Assembly (NCBI GenBank): GCA_902534465.1
Contig: CACAPU010000001.1
Span: 1-64,000, forward strand
Direction of reading: 5' to 3'
Source of the DNA: an uncultured Pelagibacteraceae bacterium
Lineage (GTDB): Bacteria > Pseudomonadota > Alphaproteobacteria > Pelagibacterales > Pelagibacteraceae
DNA length: 64,000 nucleotides
Shown here: positions 55,233 to 63,825 of the stretch, piece by piece
Position numbering within the stretch: position 1 is the first letter of the stretch
How the letters are laid out: each line of letters begins with the position of its first letter
The notes under the pieces: generated by a model
Told to the model about the DNA's origin: nothing
The model's input: only the letters and a program-made list of their open reading frames with translations
Databases searched by the model: none
Position numbers and translations under genes: made by a program

Positions 55233-56159
55233 CTAATCTTTGCCTTTTGGATCAAAAGGGTAATCCCACGCATCGCCACCAATTTTTTTTGATATACCTG
55301 AATAATCAGTTTCAGACTCTCCCTCGTTGCAAAATTCTGAAAAAATTTCTAAAGCATGTTTTCCTAAAGGGGTTGATGCGCTTACTGATTTTGCAGCATC
55401 ATTTGCTAATTTTAAATCTTTTGTCATCATTGCAGCAGAAAAACCAGGTCTATATTTATTGTTTGAAGGAACGCCATCTGTTAAATTCGGCAAGGGAGTG
55501 TAAGTCGACAAGGCCCAATTATTTCCTGATGCGTTTTTCATTATTTCATGGACTTTTTTTAAATCCATCTTTAGTCTTTTTGCTAACATTAGTGCCTCTG
55601 ATGCAGCTATCATTGAAATACCTAAGGACATATTATTACAGATTTTAACTCCAACACCACTTCCTTGGGGTCCAGCGTGCAAAATTTTTTGACCCATAAT
55701 GTCCATTAATGGTCTTGCTAAGTTTACAGACTCGTCATCTCCACCAACTAAAAAATTAAGTTTGCCTACTCTTGCACCCATAACACCCCCAGTAACAGGT
55801 GCATCAATCATTTTAATGCCTCTACTTTTAGCTTCTTTGCCGAGTAGTAACGAAGTTTCTATATCGATTGTTGAACAATCAATAATTAATGCATCTTTTG
55901 ATATTTTATCGATTATTCCTTTTTCGCCTAAAAAAAGTGACTTAACATGTTTTCCCTCAGGTAACATTGAAATTATAAAATTTGCACCATCGAGTACTTC
56001 ATCTAAAGTTTCTACTACGTTCAAATTTGCTTCTTTTGCTTTTTGTATCATTTCAGGAGAAACATCATAAACTTTAACTTTTTTTCCAGCTTTAACTAAC
56101 TGGTCGGCCATTGGATTACCCATATTTCCAACTCCAATGAAAGCAATTTGATCTGTCAT
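55233..56159 (-). CDS. 3-hydroxyisobutyrate dehydrogenase-like NAD(P) oxidoreductase
   Basis: Beta-hydroxyacid dehydrogenase; could be 3-hydroxyisobutyrate dehydrogenase (MmsB) or a relative acting on tartronate semialdehyde or another 3-hydroxy acid. The 308 residues show Rossmann motif IAFIGVGNMGNPMADQL, substrate loop DAPVTGGVMGARVG and catalytic Lys in GSGVGVKICNNMSLG. It is the last gene of the monooxygenase operon, 2 bp after the aldehyde dehydrogenase. No other valine-degradation gene is nearby, so the MmsB role is not assumed. Confidence 0.87.
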   Translation of the reverse strand: MTDQIAFIGVGNMGNPMADQLVKAGKKVKVYDVSPEMIQKAKEANLNVVETLDEVLDGANFIISMLPEGKHVKSLFLGEKGIIDKISKDALIIDCSTIDIETSLLLGKEAKSRGIKMIDAPVTGGVMGARVGKLNFLVGGDDESVNLARPLMDIMGQKILHAGPQGSGVGVKICNNMSLGISMIAASEALMLAKRLKMDLKKVHEIMKNASGNNWALSTYTPLPNLTDGVPSNNKYRPGFSAAMMTKDLKLANDAAKSVSASTPLGKHALEIFSEFCNEGESETDYSGISKKIGGDAWDYPFDPKGKD

Positions 56160-56161
56160 AT

Positions 56162-57679
56162 TTAATTATCTATATTTGATTTTCCTCGATTTATCAAAAC
56201 TGTTTTGCTTTGAGTGAAATGATTTATCATACTATCAAAAGCATATTCTTTACCTAGACCACTCATTTTTAAACCACCATAAGATACATTTGCTCTTGGA
56301 GCAACGCATTGGTTTACTTGAACAAACCCTGCTTCAATATCTTCAACAAACTCTAGAGCTCTAGACAAATTTTGAGTCCAAAGCACAGCTGATAATCCAA
56401 ATGGTGTATCGTTCGCACTTTGCATTACTTCATCAAATGTTTTAAATGGAATAGCGCAAGCTACTGGCCCAAAAATCTCTTCCTGACAAACAGGAGAGTC
56501 TACCGGTACCCCTGACATAAGTGTAGGTTCATAAAAGAAACCATTTTTATAATCACCACCTGTTGGTTGATTGCCACCATGTACAACTTTAGCTGAAGAA
56601 GTTTGCTTTGCTATATCCATATAATGCAAAGTTCTTTTTAGTTGCTCCTCTGAGATAATCGCTCCAATATCCGATCCTTCATCTAAAGCATTTCCCATTT
56701 TTAGTTTACTCAGTTTTTCAACTACACCATTGATAACTTTATCATAAATTTTTTCCTGAATATAAACTCTAGAGCCCGCAGTACATGCTTGTCCTTGACG
56801 GGTATACCTCATACCATCAATTACTCCTTGAATTGCAATATCTAAATCAGCGTCACTCATTATTATATTTGGATTTTTCCCACCAAGTTCTAAAGTAACA
56901 GGACATAATTTTGGAGCAGCTTTTTCAGCAATGATTTTTCCAACAGAAAAAGATCCCGTAAAAGTTACTTTTCTTACCTTTTCATGAGTTACTAAAGGTT
57001 CACCACACTCTTCTCCGAGCCCTGAAATAACATTTAAAACTCCTGGTGGTAGTTCTTGTTGAAATATTTCAGATAAGAGTAAAGCACAAAAAGGTGCTTG
57101 TTCAGCTGTTTTTAACACAACGCTGTTACCAGCAACTATTGCTGGAGCAATTTTAGCAACTGTTAAAAATAAAGGAGCATTCCATGGTACAATTGCACAA
57201 ACGACACCAATTGGATCTCTTGTTGTATAATGAATAGTATTTGGGATATTGGGAGGATAATTCTCACCCTTTAACTCTCCTGATAGTCCTGCAAACATAT
57301 TTGTTAGCTCAATAGATGCAGCGGTTTCTGGCACAGCTTGAGTTCTTAAAGCATTACCAGTATCTAAGGAAAGCAAAGTCTCAATCTCAGATTTTCTTTC
57401 CTCTAATCTCTTTGTACCTGCAGCAACCATCTTTCCCCTTTCACGTGCTGGTATTTTTTTCCATTTTTGAAATGCTTTAAAAGCAGATTCGACTGCAATA
57501 TTAACATCATTCTTATCACATTTTGGTGCTGAACCAATATTCTCTCCAGTACTAGGATTTAAAACTGGTATTTTTTTATCGGTTTGAGCAGAAATTAATT
57601 TACCATCTATCAAAATTTTATCTGATAATCTTTTTGCATTATTAAGAGCTAATTCATAATTTTTTTTAAAATTACTCAT
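56162..57679 (-). CDS. NAD(P)-dependent aldehyde dehydrogenase
   Basis: Oxidises an aldehyde to a carboxylic acid. The 505 residues have general base Glu264 in VTLELGGKNPN, catalytic Cys299 in RQGQACTAGSR, the NAD-binding VTFTGSFSVGKII loop and EEIFGPVACAIPF. It resembles betaine/phenylacetaldehyde-type enzymes, not the CoA-acylating methylmalonate-semialdehyde type. Start overlaps the SDR gene by 8 bases, placing it in the five-gene - strand operon. Confidence 0.92.
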   Translation of the reverse strand: MSNFKKNYELALNNAKRLSDKILIDGKLISAQTDKKIPVLNPSTGENIGSAPKCDKNDVNIAVESAFKAFQKWKKIPARERGKMVAAGTKRLEERKSEIETLLSLDTGNALRTQAVPETAASIELTNMFAGLSGELKGENYPPNIPNTIHYTTRDPIGVVCAIVPWNAPLFLTVAKIAPAIVAGNSVVLKTAEQAPFCALLLSEIFQQELPPGVLNVISGLGEECGEPLVTHEKVRKVTFTGSFSVGKIIAEKAAPKLCPVTLELGGKNPNIIMSDADLDIAIQGVIDGMRYTRQGQACTAGSRVYIQEKIYDKVINGVVEKLSKLKMGNALDEGSDIGAIISEEQLKRTLHYMDIAKQTSSAKVVHGGNQPTGGDYKNGFFYEPTLMSGVPVDSPVCQEEIFGPVACAIPFKTFDEVMQSANDTPFGLSAVLWTQNLSRALEFVEDIEAGFVQVNQCVAPRANVSYGGLKMSGLGKEYAFDSMINHFTQSKTVLINRGKSNIDN

Positions 57680-58451
57680 TATCTAATTCTCCCTTTCTAA
57701 CCTTAGAGGAAAGCCATCCACCATCAATTTTAATCTCAGATCCGTTTATAAAGTCTGATTCATCACTTGATAAAAATACTGCTGCTCCTACAATATCTTT
57801 TGGTTGCCCCCATCTTCCTACAACTGTTTCTTTTCCCCAGGCTTCGCCATGTTTTGGATCTTCGGCATATTTTTGGTTGAAAGGAGTTGATATTAATCCA
57901 GGACAAATAGTATTAACGTTTATATTTTTTCCAGTAAGATCAACTGACAATGCTCTCGTTAAGCCTAGTACACCGCTCTTAGCTGCAACATAACCTACTC
58001 TATCAGGTCTACCCATAAAACTAGCTATAGAACCAAAGTTTATAATTTTTCCCTTACCATTTTTAATCATGTGAGGAATTACAGCCTGACTTGCAAGAAA
58101 TGGTGCTGTAAGATTAACTGAAATCATATCGTCCCAATCCTGTTTAGTATGATCTAACAATTTTTTTACATGTCTTATGCCTGCGTTGTTTATAAGGATA
58201 TCAATTTTTCCAAATGTTTGAATGGCTTTGTCTACCATTTCATTAATACTGTCTTTTTTTGAAACGTCAGTTTTTACAATTATTACTTCACTTCCTGCAT
58301 CTAAAATTTTTTTTTTAGCATTTTCTGAATTTGCAATATCTATTTCCGCTATAACAATCTTAGCACCCTCTTTTGCAAGGCCTAAGCAAATTTCTTCACC
58401 GATACCCTTACCTCCACCTGTAACTATTGCTACTCTATCTTTAAGCTTCAT
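57672..58451 (-). CDS. Short-chain dehydrogenase/reductase (SDR)
   Basis: NAD(P)-dependent oxidoreductase of the classical SDR family; substrate unknown. The 259 residues show cofactor motif TGGGKGIGEE, the NNAG motif (DILINNAGIRHV), catalytic Ser in NFGSIASFMG and the YxxxK pair in YVAAKSG, ending with INGSEIKIDGGW. In this operon, an alcohol-to-ketone or semialdehyde step is a fair guess. It is 18 bp after the FKBP-rhodanese gene. Confidence 0.92.
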   Translation of the reverse strand: MKLKDRVAIVTGGGKGIGEEICLGLAKEGAKIVIAEIDIANSENAKKKILDAGSEVIIVKTDVSKKDSINEMVDKAIQTFGKIDILINNAGIRHVKKLLDHTKQDWDDMISVNLTAPFLASQAVIPHMIKNGKGKIINFGSIASFMGRPDRVGYVAAKSGVLGLTRALSVDLTGKNINVNTICPGLISTPFNQKYAEDPKHGEAWGKETVVGRWGQPKDIVGAAVFLSSDESDFINGSEIKIDGGWLSSKVRKGELDNE

Positions 58452-58469
58452 TTTTTAAATGATTTGACG

Positions 58470-59213
58470 TTATTTTAAGAAAGAAACTAATGCTTTTTTC
58501 TCATTAATCCAAGCATTAATTCCACCTTTTAAAACGTATACATTTTTAAAACCTAAGTCTTCTGCAAAGGCATTGCCTAAAATTGATGCGGTCTCTCCAT
58601 CATTACTAACAAAAATAATTTCAATATTTTGAGACTCGGCGCCAGCTAAAGCTCTTACTCTATCCATTAAATAAACATTAAATTTTCCATTTTTATCAAA
58701 CGCAGTTTCTTGAAATGATCCTTTAATTACTCCAGTTTTTTTCCATTGATCGTCCGTTCTAATATCTAATACAACTGCATTATTATCTAACAAATTTTTT
58801 AATTCATCAGATGAAATTAAATTATAATTTGGATCTAAAACATCAATAATCTTAAATTCAAAAATAAGATCTGAATTTGGTGGTATTACATCTCCAGCTC
58901 CAGAGGAACCATATGCTAATTCTGAAGGAATTTTTATTTTTCTGATTGTACCTTTATTTGTACCAACTATACCCATTTCAAAACCAGGTATAACTTCTCT
59001 CATTCCTATTTGAACTACCAAAGGTCTATTTTTTCCAACGTTAGTATCAAAAACCTTTCCATCAGTAAATGAACCAGTATATTCAATTTGTACCCAGGAA
59101 TGATTAATAATTTTTTTTCCTTCACCTGGTTTATCAACTAAAATTTCTATCTCTGATGAAATTAAATTAGTTGTTAGAAATAAATATACTATAAAAAATT
59201 TTATAGTTCTCAT
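58470..59213 (-). CDS. Periplasmic FKBP-type prolyl isomerase fused to a rhodanese-like domain
   Basis: The 247-residue protein has a signal peptide (residues 1-20), then an FKBP domain (about 22-126) with VQIEYTGSFTDGKVFDT, VIPGFEMGIVG and IPSELAYG, the usual PPIase active-site segments. A rhodanese-like domain follows (about 132-247) with VVLDIRTDDQW and VYVLKGGINAW. Ser203 stands where rhodaneses have the catalytic Cys, so sulfur transfer is unlikely and this half may serve as a binding module. It lies inside an oxidoreductase operon, 1 bp after the monooxygenase gene. Confidence 0.88.
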   Translation of the reverse strand: MRTIKFFIVYLFLTTNLISSEIEILVDKPGEGKKIINHSWVQIEYTGSFTDGKVFDTNVGKNRPLVVQIGMREVIPGFEMGIVGTNKGTIRKIKIPSELAYGSSGAGDVIPPNSDLIFEFKIIDVLDPNYNLISSDELKNLLDNNAVVLDIRTDDQWKKTGVIKGSFQETAFDKNGKFNVYLMDRVRALAGAESQNIEIIFVSNDGETASILGNAFAEDLGFKNVYVLKGGINAWINEKKALVSFLK

Positions 59214-59214
59214 T

Positions 59215-60810
59215 TTAAGATATCTTTAATTCTTTATACTTATTCTTTTCAACTTTTATGCATTCACTTTTATATTTTGGCATTCCACCAGGATAAGGTA
59301 AAAAAGTCTTTGGTTTACCAGGTATATTGTCGCCTTTATACCAAGAACTTTTAGCTTTCATGAATAATGTTTTTTTAACTGAATTCATAATTTCTTTTTG
59401 CCATTTTTTTGCTGCAAGATTCGTAGTTTCAATACTTTTTTTTCTATTTTTTTCTAAATATTTAATACAATTTGTAATCCAATTAACTTGTTGCTCTATT
59501 TGTACTGGAACATTTGTTAAAACTGATGGGCTACCTGGCCCACTCACAATAAATAAATTTGGAAAATTCGGAACAAGAAGGCCTAAGAAACTTTTAGGAC
59601 CTTTGCTCCAAAATTTTGATAAATTTATACCTTTTTTACCAGTTATATTTAGTTTTAAAATTGATCCAGTTAATGCATCAAAACCTGTTGCAAAAATAAT
59701 TGTATCCAAAATGTATTCACCTTTATTAGTTTTAATGCCTCTTTTAGTTATTTTGATTATTGGACTTTGCTTTAAGTCAACTAATTCGACATTTTTTTTA
59801 TTAAACATCTCATAATAATTTGTATTTAAAGTAGGTCTTTTAGCTGTAAAAGGATGGTCAAAATTAGTTAATATATCCGCATATTTTTTATTTTTTACTG
59901 TTGAATATATTTTACTCTTTATAAAGTTAACTGCTGTTTGATTTGCTTTGATATTTTTTACTATATCATTAAATGTTGCCCTAAAAGATAGAGTTCCATA
60001 CTGCCAAGATTTTTCATAAAGTAAATTTCTTTTTGTCTCGTTAAAATCAAAAGCGGATTTTTTAGGAAATTCAAAGGGATGTCCTCCTGGTGTTCTTTTT
60101 AAAAAATTTCTGAGTTTTTTGAAATTTTGTTTATAATTTTGAATATTTTTTTTAGTTAGTTTTCTATTTCTTGCAGGAATACTAAAGTTTGGTGATCTTT
60201 GAAATAAAATTAATTTTTTGGCTTTCTTTGCAATTTCAGGTGCTATCTGGATTCCAGTAGAACCTGTTCCTACTTGTCCTACAATTTTGTTTTTAAAGTT
60301 TATTTTTTTTCTTGGCCATCTTCCGCTATGATGTAATTGACCTTTAAACTGATTAATTCCTTTTATTTTTGGAAGATTTATAGATGACAATGATCCAACA
60401 GCACATATTAAATATTTGGTGTAATATTTTTTTTTATTATTTGTTTGAACTTTCCACAAATTATTTTTTTCTATATATTTTGCTGAAATTACTTTTTCAT
60501 TAAAAACTATATTTTTTTTTAATTTTAGTTCATTTGAAAAATATTTTAAATATTTTAAAATTACATTTTGCTTTGGATATCTTTCTTTCCACGTCCAATT
60601 TTTAAAAATTTTTTCAGAAAAAGTAAAACCATAGGTAAAACTTTCAGAGTCACAACGAGCTCCTGGATATGTATTCCAATACCATGTGCCCCCAATATCT
60701 TTACCCTCCTCGACAACTAAAGTGTTTAATTTTAATTTATCTCTCAAACAGTGAAGTTGATATAAACCTGAAAATCCAGCACCAATAATTAATGCGTCTA
60801 AATATTTCAT
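59215..60810 (-). CDS. Flavin-dependent Baeyer-Villiger-type monooxygenase
   Basis: Class B flavoprotein predicted to use FAD, NADPH and O2 to insert oxygen into ketones (ester or lactone formation) or oxygenate S or N atoms. The 531 residues have FAD motif GAGFSGLYQ at 10-18, GGTWYWNTYPGARCD, the diagnostic BVMO fingerprint FKGQLHHSGRWP at 155-166 and the NADPH-binding GQVGTGSTG at 178-186, then a conserved FATGFDAL. It resembles cyclohexanone/phenylacetone monooxygenases. First gene of a five-gene operon; 82 bp from the divergent GMC gene. Confidence 0.9.
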   Translation of the reverse strand: MKYLDALIIGAGFSGLYQLHCLRDKLKLNTLVVEEGKDIGGTWYWNTYPGARCDSESFTYGFTFSEKIFKNWTWKERYPKQNVILKYLKYFSNELKLKKNIVFNEKVISAKYIEKNNLWKVQTNNKKKYYTKYLICAVGSLSSINLPKIKGINQFKGQLHHSGRWPRKKINFKNKIVGQVGTGSTGIQIAPEIAKKAKKLILFQRSPNFSIPARNRKLTKKNIQNYKQNFKKLRNFLKRTPGGHPFEFPKKSAFDFNETKRNLLYEKSWQYGTLSFRATFNDIVKNIKANQTAVNFIKSKIYSTVKNKKYADILTNFDHPFTAKRPTLNTNYYEMFNKKNVELVDLKQSPIIKITKRGIKTNKGEYILDTIIFATGFDALTGSILKLNITGKKGINLSKFWSKGPKSFLGLLVPNFPNLFIVSGPGSPSVLTNVPVQIEQQVNWITNCIKYLEKNRKKSIETTNLAAKKWQKEIMNSVKKTLFMKAKSSWYKGDNIPGKPKTFLPYPGGMPKYKSECIKVEKNKYKELKIS

Positions 60811-60892
60811 ATTAAACTACCTAATCTTATTATTTAATTTATAAAGTATATGTTAAAAGATTTTTAAAAAAATTTAATTATTTTTAATTAAT

Positions 60893-62494
60893 ATGGAAAA
60901 CTTTGATTATATTATTTTAGGTGCAGGATCGGCAGGCTGTGTCTTAGCTAACAGATTGAGTGCTAACCCTAATCACAAGGTATTATTAATCGAAGCAGGA
61001 AGCAAAGATACTAATCCATGGATACATATCCCAGGTGGATATTTTAAGACAATGTTGAACCCTAAAACAGATTGGTGTTTTCAAACAGAGAGAGAGAAAT
61101 ATTGTGATAATAGAGAAATGGTTTATCCAAGAGGTAAAACATTAGGTGGAAGTTCATCTATCAATGGAATGCTTTATATAAGAGGTCAGTCTAATGATTT
61201 TAATTACTGGAGACAACTTGGTAATGTTGGTTGGTCTTGGGAAGATGTTCTTCCATATTTTAAAAAATCTGAAGATTTCCAATTTGGTGAAAATGAATTT
61301 CATGGATCTGGAGGCCCTTTAGCTGTTCAAGAAATAAGAGGAACATTTAAAGTTTGTGATCTTTTTATGGATGCAGCAGAGGAGTTCGGCCATAAAAGAA
61401 CTGATGATTTTAATAATGGAGATAACGAGGGCTTGGGTTATTTTCCTTTTACAGTTAGAAATGGACTGAGATGTAGCACAGCAGTTGGATATCTAAATCC
61501 TGTAAAAAAAAGAAAGAATTTAAAAGTTGTAACAAATGCTCATGTTAAGAATATTGAGTTTGATAATAAAAAAGCAGACAAAGTAAATTACTGGATTGGT
61601 AACAATGTAATATCTGTAAAAGCAAATAAGGAAGTGATTTTAAGTTCTGGAACAATTGGTTCTCCTCATATTCTTCAAGCCTCAGGTATTGGTCCAGGTG
61701 AATTGTTAAAAAAAAATAACGTAAATGTTGTTAAAGATCACCCTGGAGTAGGAATGAATTTAACTGACCATTTAATGCTCAGACCAGTTTACAAAGTCAA
61801 AAATTTAGAGAGTTTAAATGATATTTATTACAGTATGACTAAAAAATTTATGACAGGACTTAAATATCTTTTATTTAGAAAAGGACCGCTTACTGTTGGG
61901 GCTAGTTATTTATGTGGCTTTGTCAAAAGTGATCCACACTTGGCAACTCCTAATTTACAGTTTCACGTTTCTCCTGCTAGTACAGATGTATTAGGCAAAG
62001 GATCTCTGCATAAATTTACAGCATTTACTCCTAGTATAACGAATGTAAGACCCACTAGCAGAGGTTCTATTGAACTAAAATCTTCAGATACAAGAGTGTC
62101 CCCAAAAATTAAAATGAATTATTTGTCTACAGATGAAGACAGAGAAATTGCAGGCAAAGCATTAAAAATTACAAGAAACATTGTAATGAATTCTAAAGCA
62201 TACAAAAAATATGAACCAGAGGAATATAGGCCTGGTATTCATATCACAAATAATGAGGAATTAGCTAAAGAGGCAGGAAAATTTTGCAGTACTATTTTTC
62301 ACCCTGTAAGTACTTGTAGGATGGGTTCGGATGAAAATGCAGTCGTATCCGATAGATTAGTGGCTCATGGCTTGAAAAATTTAAGAATTGTTGATGCATC
62401 TGTTATGCCATCGATAACCTCAGGAAATACTAATGCACCTACTATTATGATTGCTGAAAAAGCAGCAGATATGATAATAGAAGATGCTAGATGA
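60893..62494 (+). CDS. GMC-family flavin oxidoreductase (choline dehydrogenase-like)
   Basis: FAD-dependent alcohol dehydrogenase oxidising a primary alcohol to an aldehyde. The 533 residues show FAD motif YIILGAGSAGCVLANRL, GMC signature 1 region PRGKTLGGSSSINGMLYIRG, signature 2 GTIGSPHILQASGIGP, and the C-terminal active site FHPVSTCRMG with catalytic His and SGNTNAPTIMIAEKAADMI. It is not a sure choline dehydrogenase: no bet genes are nearby. The first gene of the + strand operon; terC overlaps its stop by 4 bases. Confidence 0.92.
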   Translation: MENFDYIILGAGSAGCVLANRLSANPNHKVLLIEAGSKDTNPWIHIPGGYFKTMLNPKTDWCFQTEREKYCDNREMVYPRGKTLGGSSSINGMLYIRGQSNDFNYWRQLGNVGWSWEDVLPYFKKSEDFQFGENEFHGSGGPLAVQEIRGTFKVCDLFMDAAEEFGHKRTDDFNNGDNEGLGYFPFTVRNGLRCSTAVGYLNPVKKRKNLKVVTNAHVKNIEFDNKKADKVNYWIGNNVISVKANKEVILSSGTIGSPHILQASGIGPGELLKKNNVNVVKDHPGVGMNLTDHLMLRPVYKVKNLESLNDIYYSMTKKFMTGLKYLLFRKGPLTVGASYLCGFVKSDPHLATPNLQFHVSPASTDVLGKGSLHKFTAFTPSITNVRPTSRGSIELKSSDTRVSPKIKMNYLSTDEDREIAGKALKITRNIVMNSKAYKKYEPEEYRPGIHITNNEELAKEAGKFCSTIFHPVSTCRMGSDENAVVSDRLVAHGLKNLRIVDASVMPSITSGNTNAPTIMIAEKAADMIIEDAR

Positions 62495-63066
62495 CAGAAG
62501 AAATTACAATTTTTTTTCAAATAATATTTATTGATTTAATTCTTGCTGGAGATAACGCAATTATTATAGGAATGGTTGCATCGAAATTTCCTCCAGAACA
62601 AAGAAAAAAAATAATTTTCTGGGGAATTGGTGGAGCAGTAATATTAAGAATTTTATTAACGCTCATAACTGCTTATCTTTTACAAATAACAGGGCTAAGA
62701 CTCTTAGGTGGTTTGTTATTGTTGTACATAGTTTACAAACTTTATGTTGATGTAATTAGAAATTCACAAAATGATGAGGAAAACATCAAAGTAGATAGTT
62801 CATCAATGCTTAAAGCAATTTGGACTGTTTTGTTAGCTGATTTTACTATGAGTTTGGATAATGTATTGGGTGTAGCAGGTGCTGCCAAAGATCATTACTT
62901 TTTATTAATTTTTGGTCTTGTTTTGTCAATTATATTAATGGCAACTGCCGCAACATTAATTTCTCGATGGATTAAAGAGTACAAATGGATAGCTTGGATT
63001 GGTTTATTTGCTATATTATTTGTTGCAATTGATTTAATTTATACAGACATCAAGTTATTTATTTAA
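62491..63066 (+). CDS. TerC-family integral membrane protein (YjbE-like)
   Basis: Predicted metal-ion exporter or membrane partner; relatives in the TerC/YjbE group export Mn2+ or load exoenzymes with it. The 191 residues have about seven helices with the two acidic family motifs DLILAGDNAIIIGMV (near residue 15) and DFTMSLDNVLGVAGAA (near 115). It is coupled to the GMC gene by a 4-base overlap and to the downstream SDR with zero spacing, an unusual setting for a metal exporter. Confidence 0.9.
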   Translation: MTEEITIFFQIIFIDLILAGDNAIIIGMVASKFPPEQRKKIIFWGIGGAVILRILLTLITAYLLQITGLRLLGGLLLLYIVYKLYVDVIRNSQNDEENIKVDSSSMLKAIWTVLLADFTMSLDNVLGVAGAAKDHYFLLIFGLVLSIILMATAATLISRWIKEYKWIAWIGLFAILFVAIDLIYTDIKLFI

Positions 63067-63825
63067 ATGTATTTAAAAAAAATTAATCTTAAAGGGAAAT
63101 ATGCTCTTGTAACAGGAGCTGGTAAAGGCTTAGGACGCGCTTGTTCAATCGCTCTAGCTGAAGCAGGGGCAACAATTATTGGTTTGAGCAGAACATCATC
63201 TGATCTTGATAAATTAGAAAAAGATATAAAAAAAGTTAAAAGTAAATTAATCAAAATAAATTGTGATGTAATGAACTATAGCGAATTACAGGAAAAATTA
63301 AAAAAAATAAAAATTATTGATATTCTTGTAAATAATGCAGGGACTAATATTCCAGAACCATTTGAGAAAATAAAACAGCAAAGTATGAATTATTTGGTAG
63401 ATCTAAACTTAAAAGCTGCCTTTAATGTTGCACAGTTAGTTGTAAAGAAAATGATTAAAAATAAAAAAAGAGCTGGATCAATTATAAATATGTCATCTCA
63501 ACTTGGTCATGTAGGTATGTCTGGTAGAAATATTTATAATATGACTAAATTTGGAATCGAAGGTTTAACAAAGGGCATGGGCGTAGAGTTAGCAACAAAA
63601 AATATTAGAGTAAATACAGTTGCTCCGACATTTGTTGAAACTCCTATGGTAAAAAAATTTTTTAAAAATAAAAAGTTCAAAAATTTGGCTTTAGGTAATA
63701 TTCCTATGGGCAAAGCAGCTAAAGAGAGTGATGTGGCTACAGCTGTATGTTTTTTAGCATCAGATGCTGCTGCAATGATAACTGGATCATCTATTTTGAT
63801 AGATGGAGGATGGACAGCAAAATAA
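63067..63825 (+). CDS. Short-chain dehydrogenase/reductase (SDR)
   Basis: NAD(P)-dependent classical SDR, resembling gluconate-5-dehydrogenase or 3-oxoacyl-ACP reductase-like enzymes; substrate unknown. The 252 residues have ALVTGAGKGLGRA, DILVNNAGTNIP, the catalytic Ser in INMSSQLGHVG and YNMTK, and end GSSILIDGGWTAK. It starts immediately after the terC stop and its stop overlaps the next gene by one base (TAATG). It is clearly distinct from the other SDR at 57672-58451. Confidence 0.92.
   Translation: MYLKKINLKGKYALVTGAGKGLGRACSIALAEAGATIIGLSRTSSDLDKLEKDIKKVKSKLIKINCDVMNYSELQEKLKKIKIIDILVNNAGTNIPEPFEKIKQQSMNYLVDLNLKAAFNVAQLVVKKMIKNKKRAGSIINMSSQLGHVGMSGRNIYNMTKFGIEGLTKGMGVELATKNIRVNTVAPTFVETPMVKKFFKNKKFKNLALGNIPMGKAAKESDVATAVCFLASDAAAMITGSSILIDGGWTAK

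Noticed and set aside
55247..55648. A 133-codon + strand frame opposite the HIBADH-like gene
   Set aside because: It overlaps a conserved dehydrogenase entirely and shows no family motif.
55233..57679. Valine degradation (mmsB plus methylmalonate-semialdehyde dehydrogenase)
   Set aside because: The aldehyde dehydrogenase resembles the non-CoA-acylating betaine/phenylacetaldehyde type and no acyl-CoA dehydrogenase or hydrolase genes are adjacent.
59327..59815. A 162-codon open frame on the + strand opposite the monooxygenase gene
   Set aside because: The opposite strand encodes a motif-complete BVMO; the frame is low-complexity Phe/Leu/Lys as expected for antisense of an AT-rich gene.
60893..62494. 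Choline dehydrogenase betA for glycine betaine synthesis
   Set aside because: The GMC family is broad and betB, betI or betT are not adjacent; the nearby aldehyde dehydrogenase belongs to a different, divergent operon.
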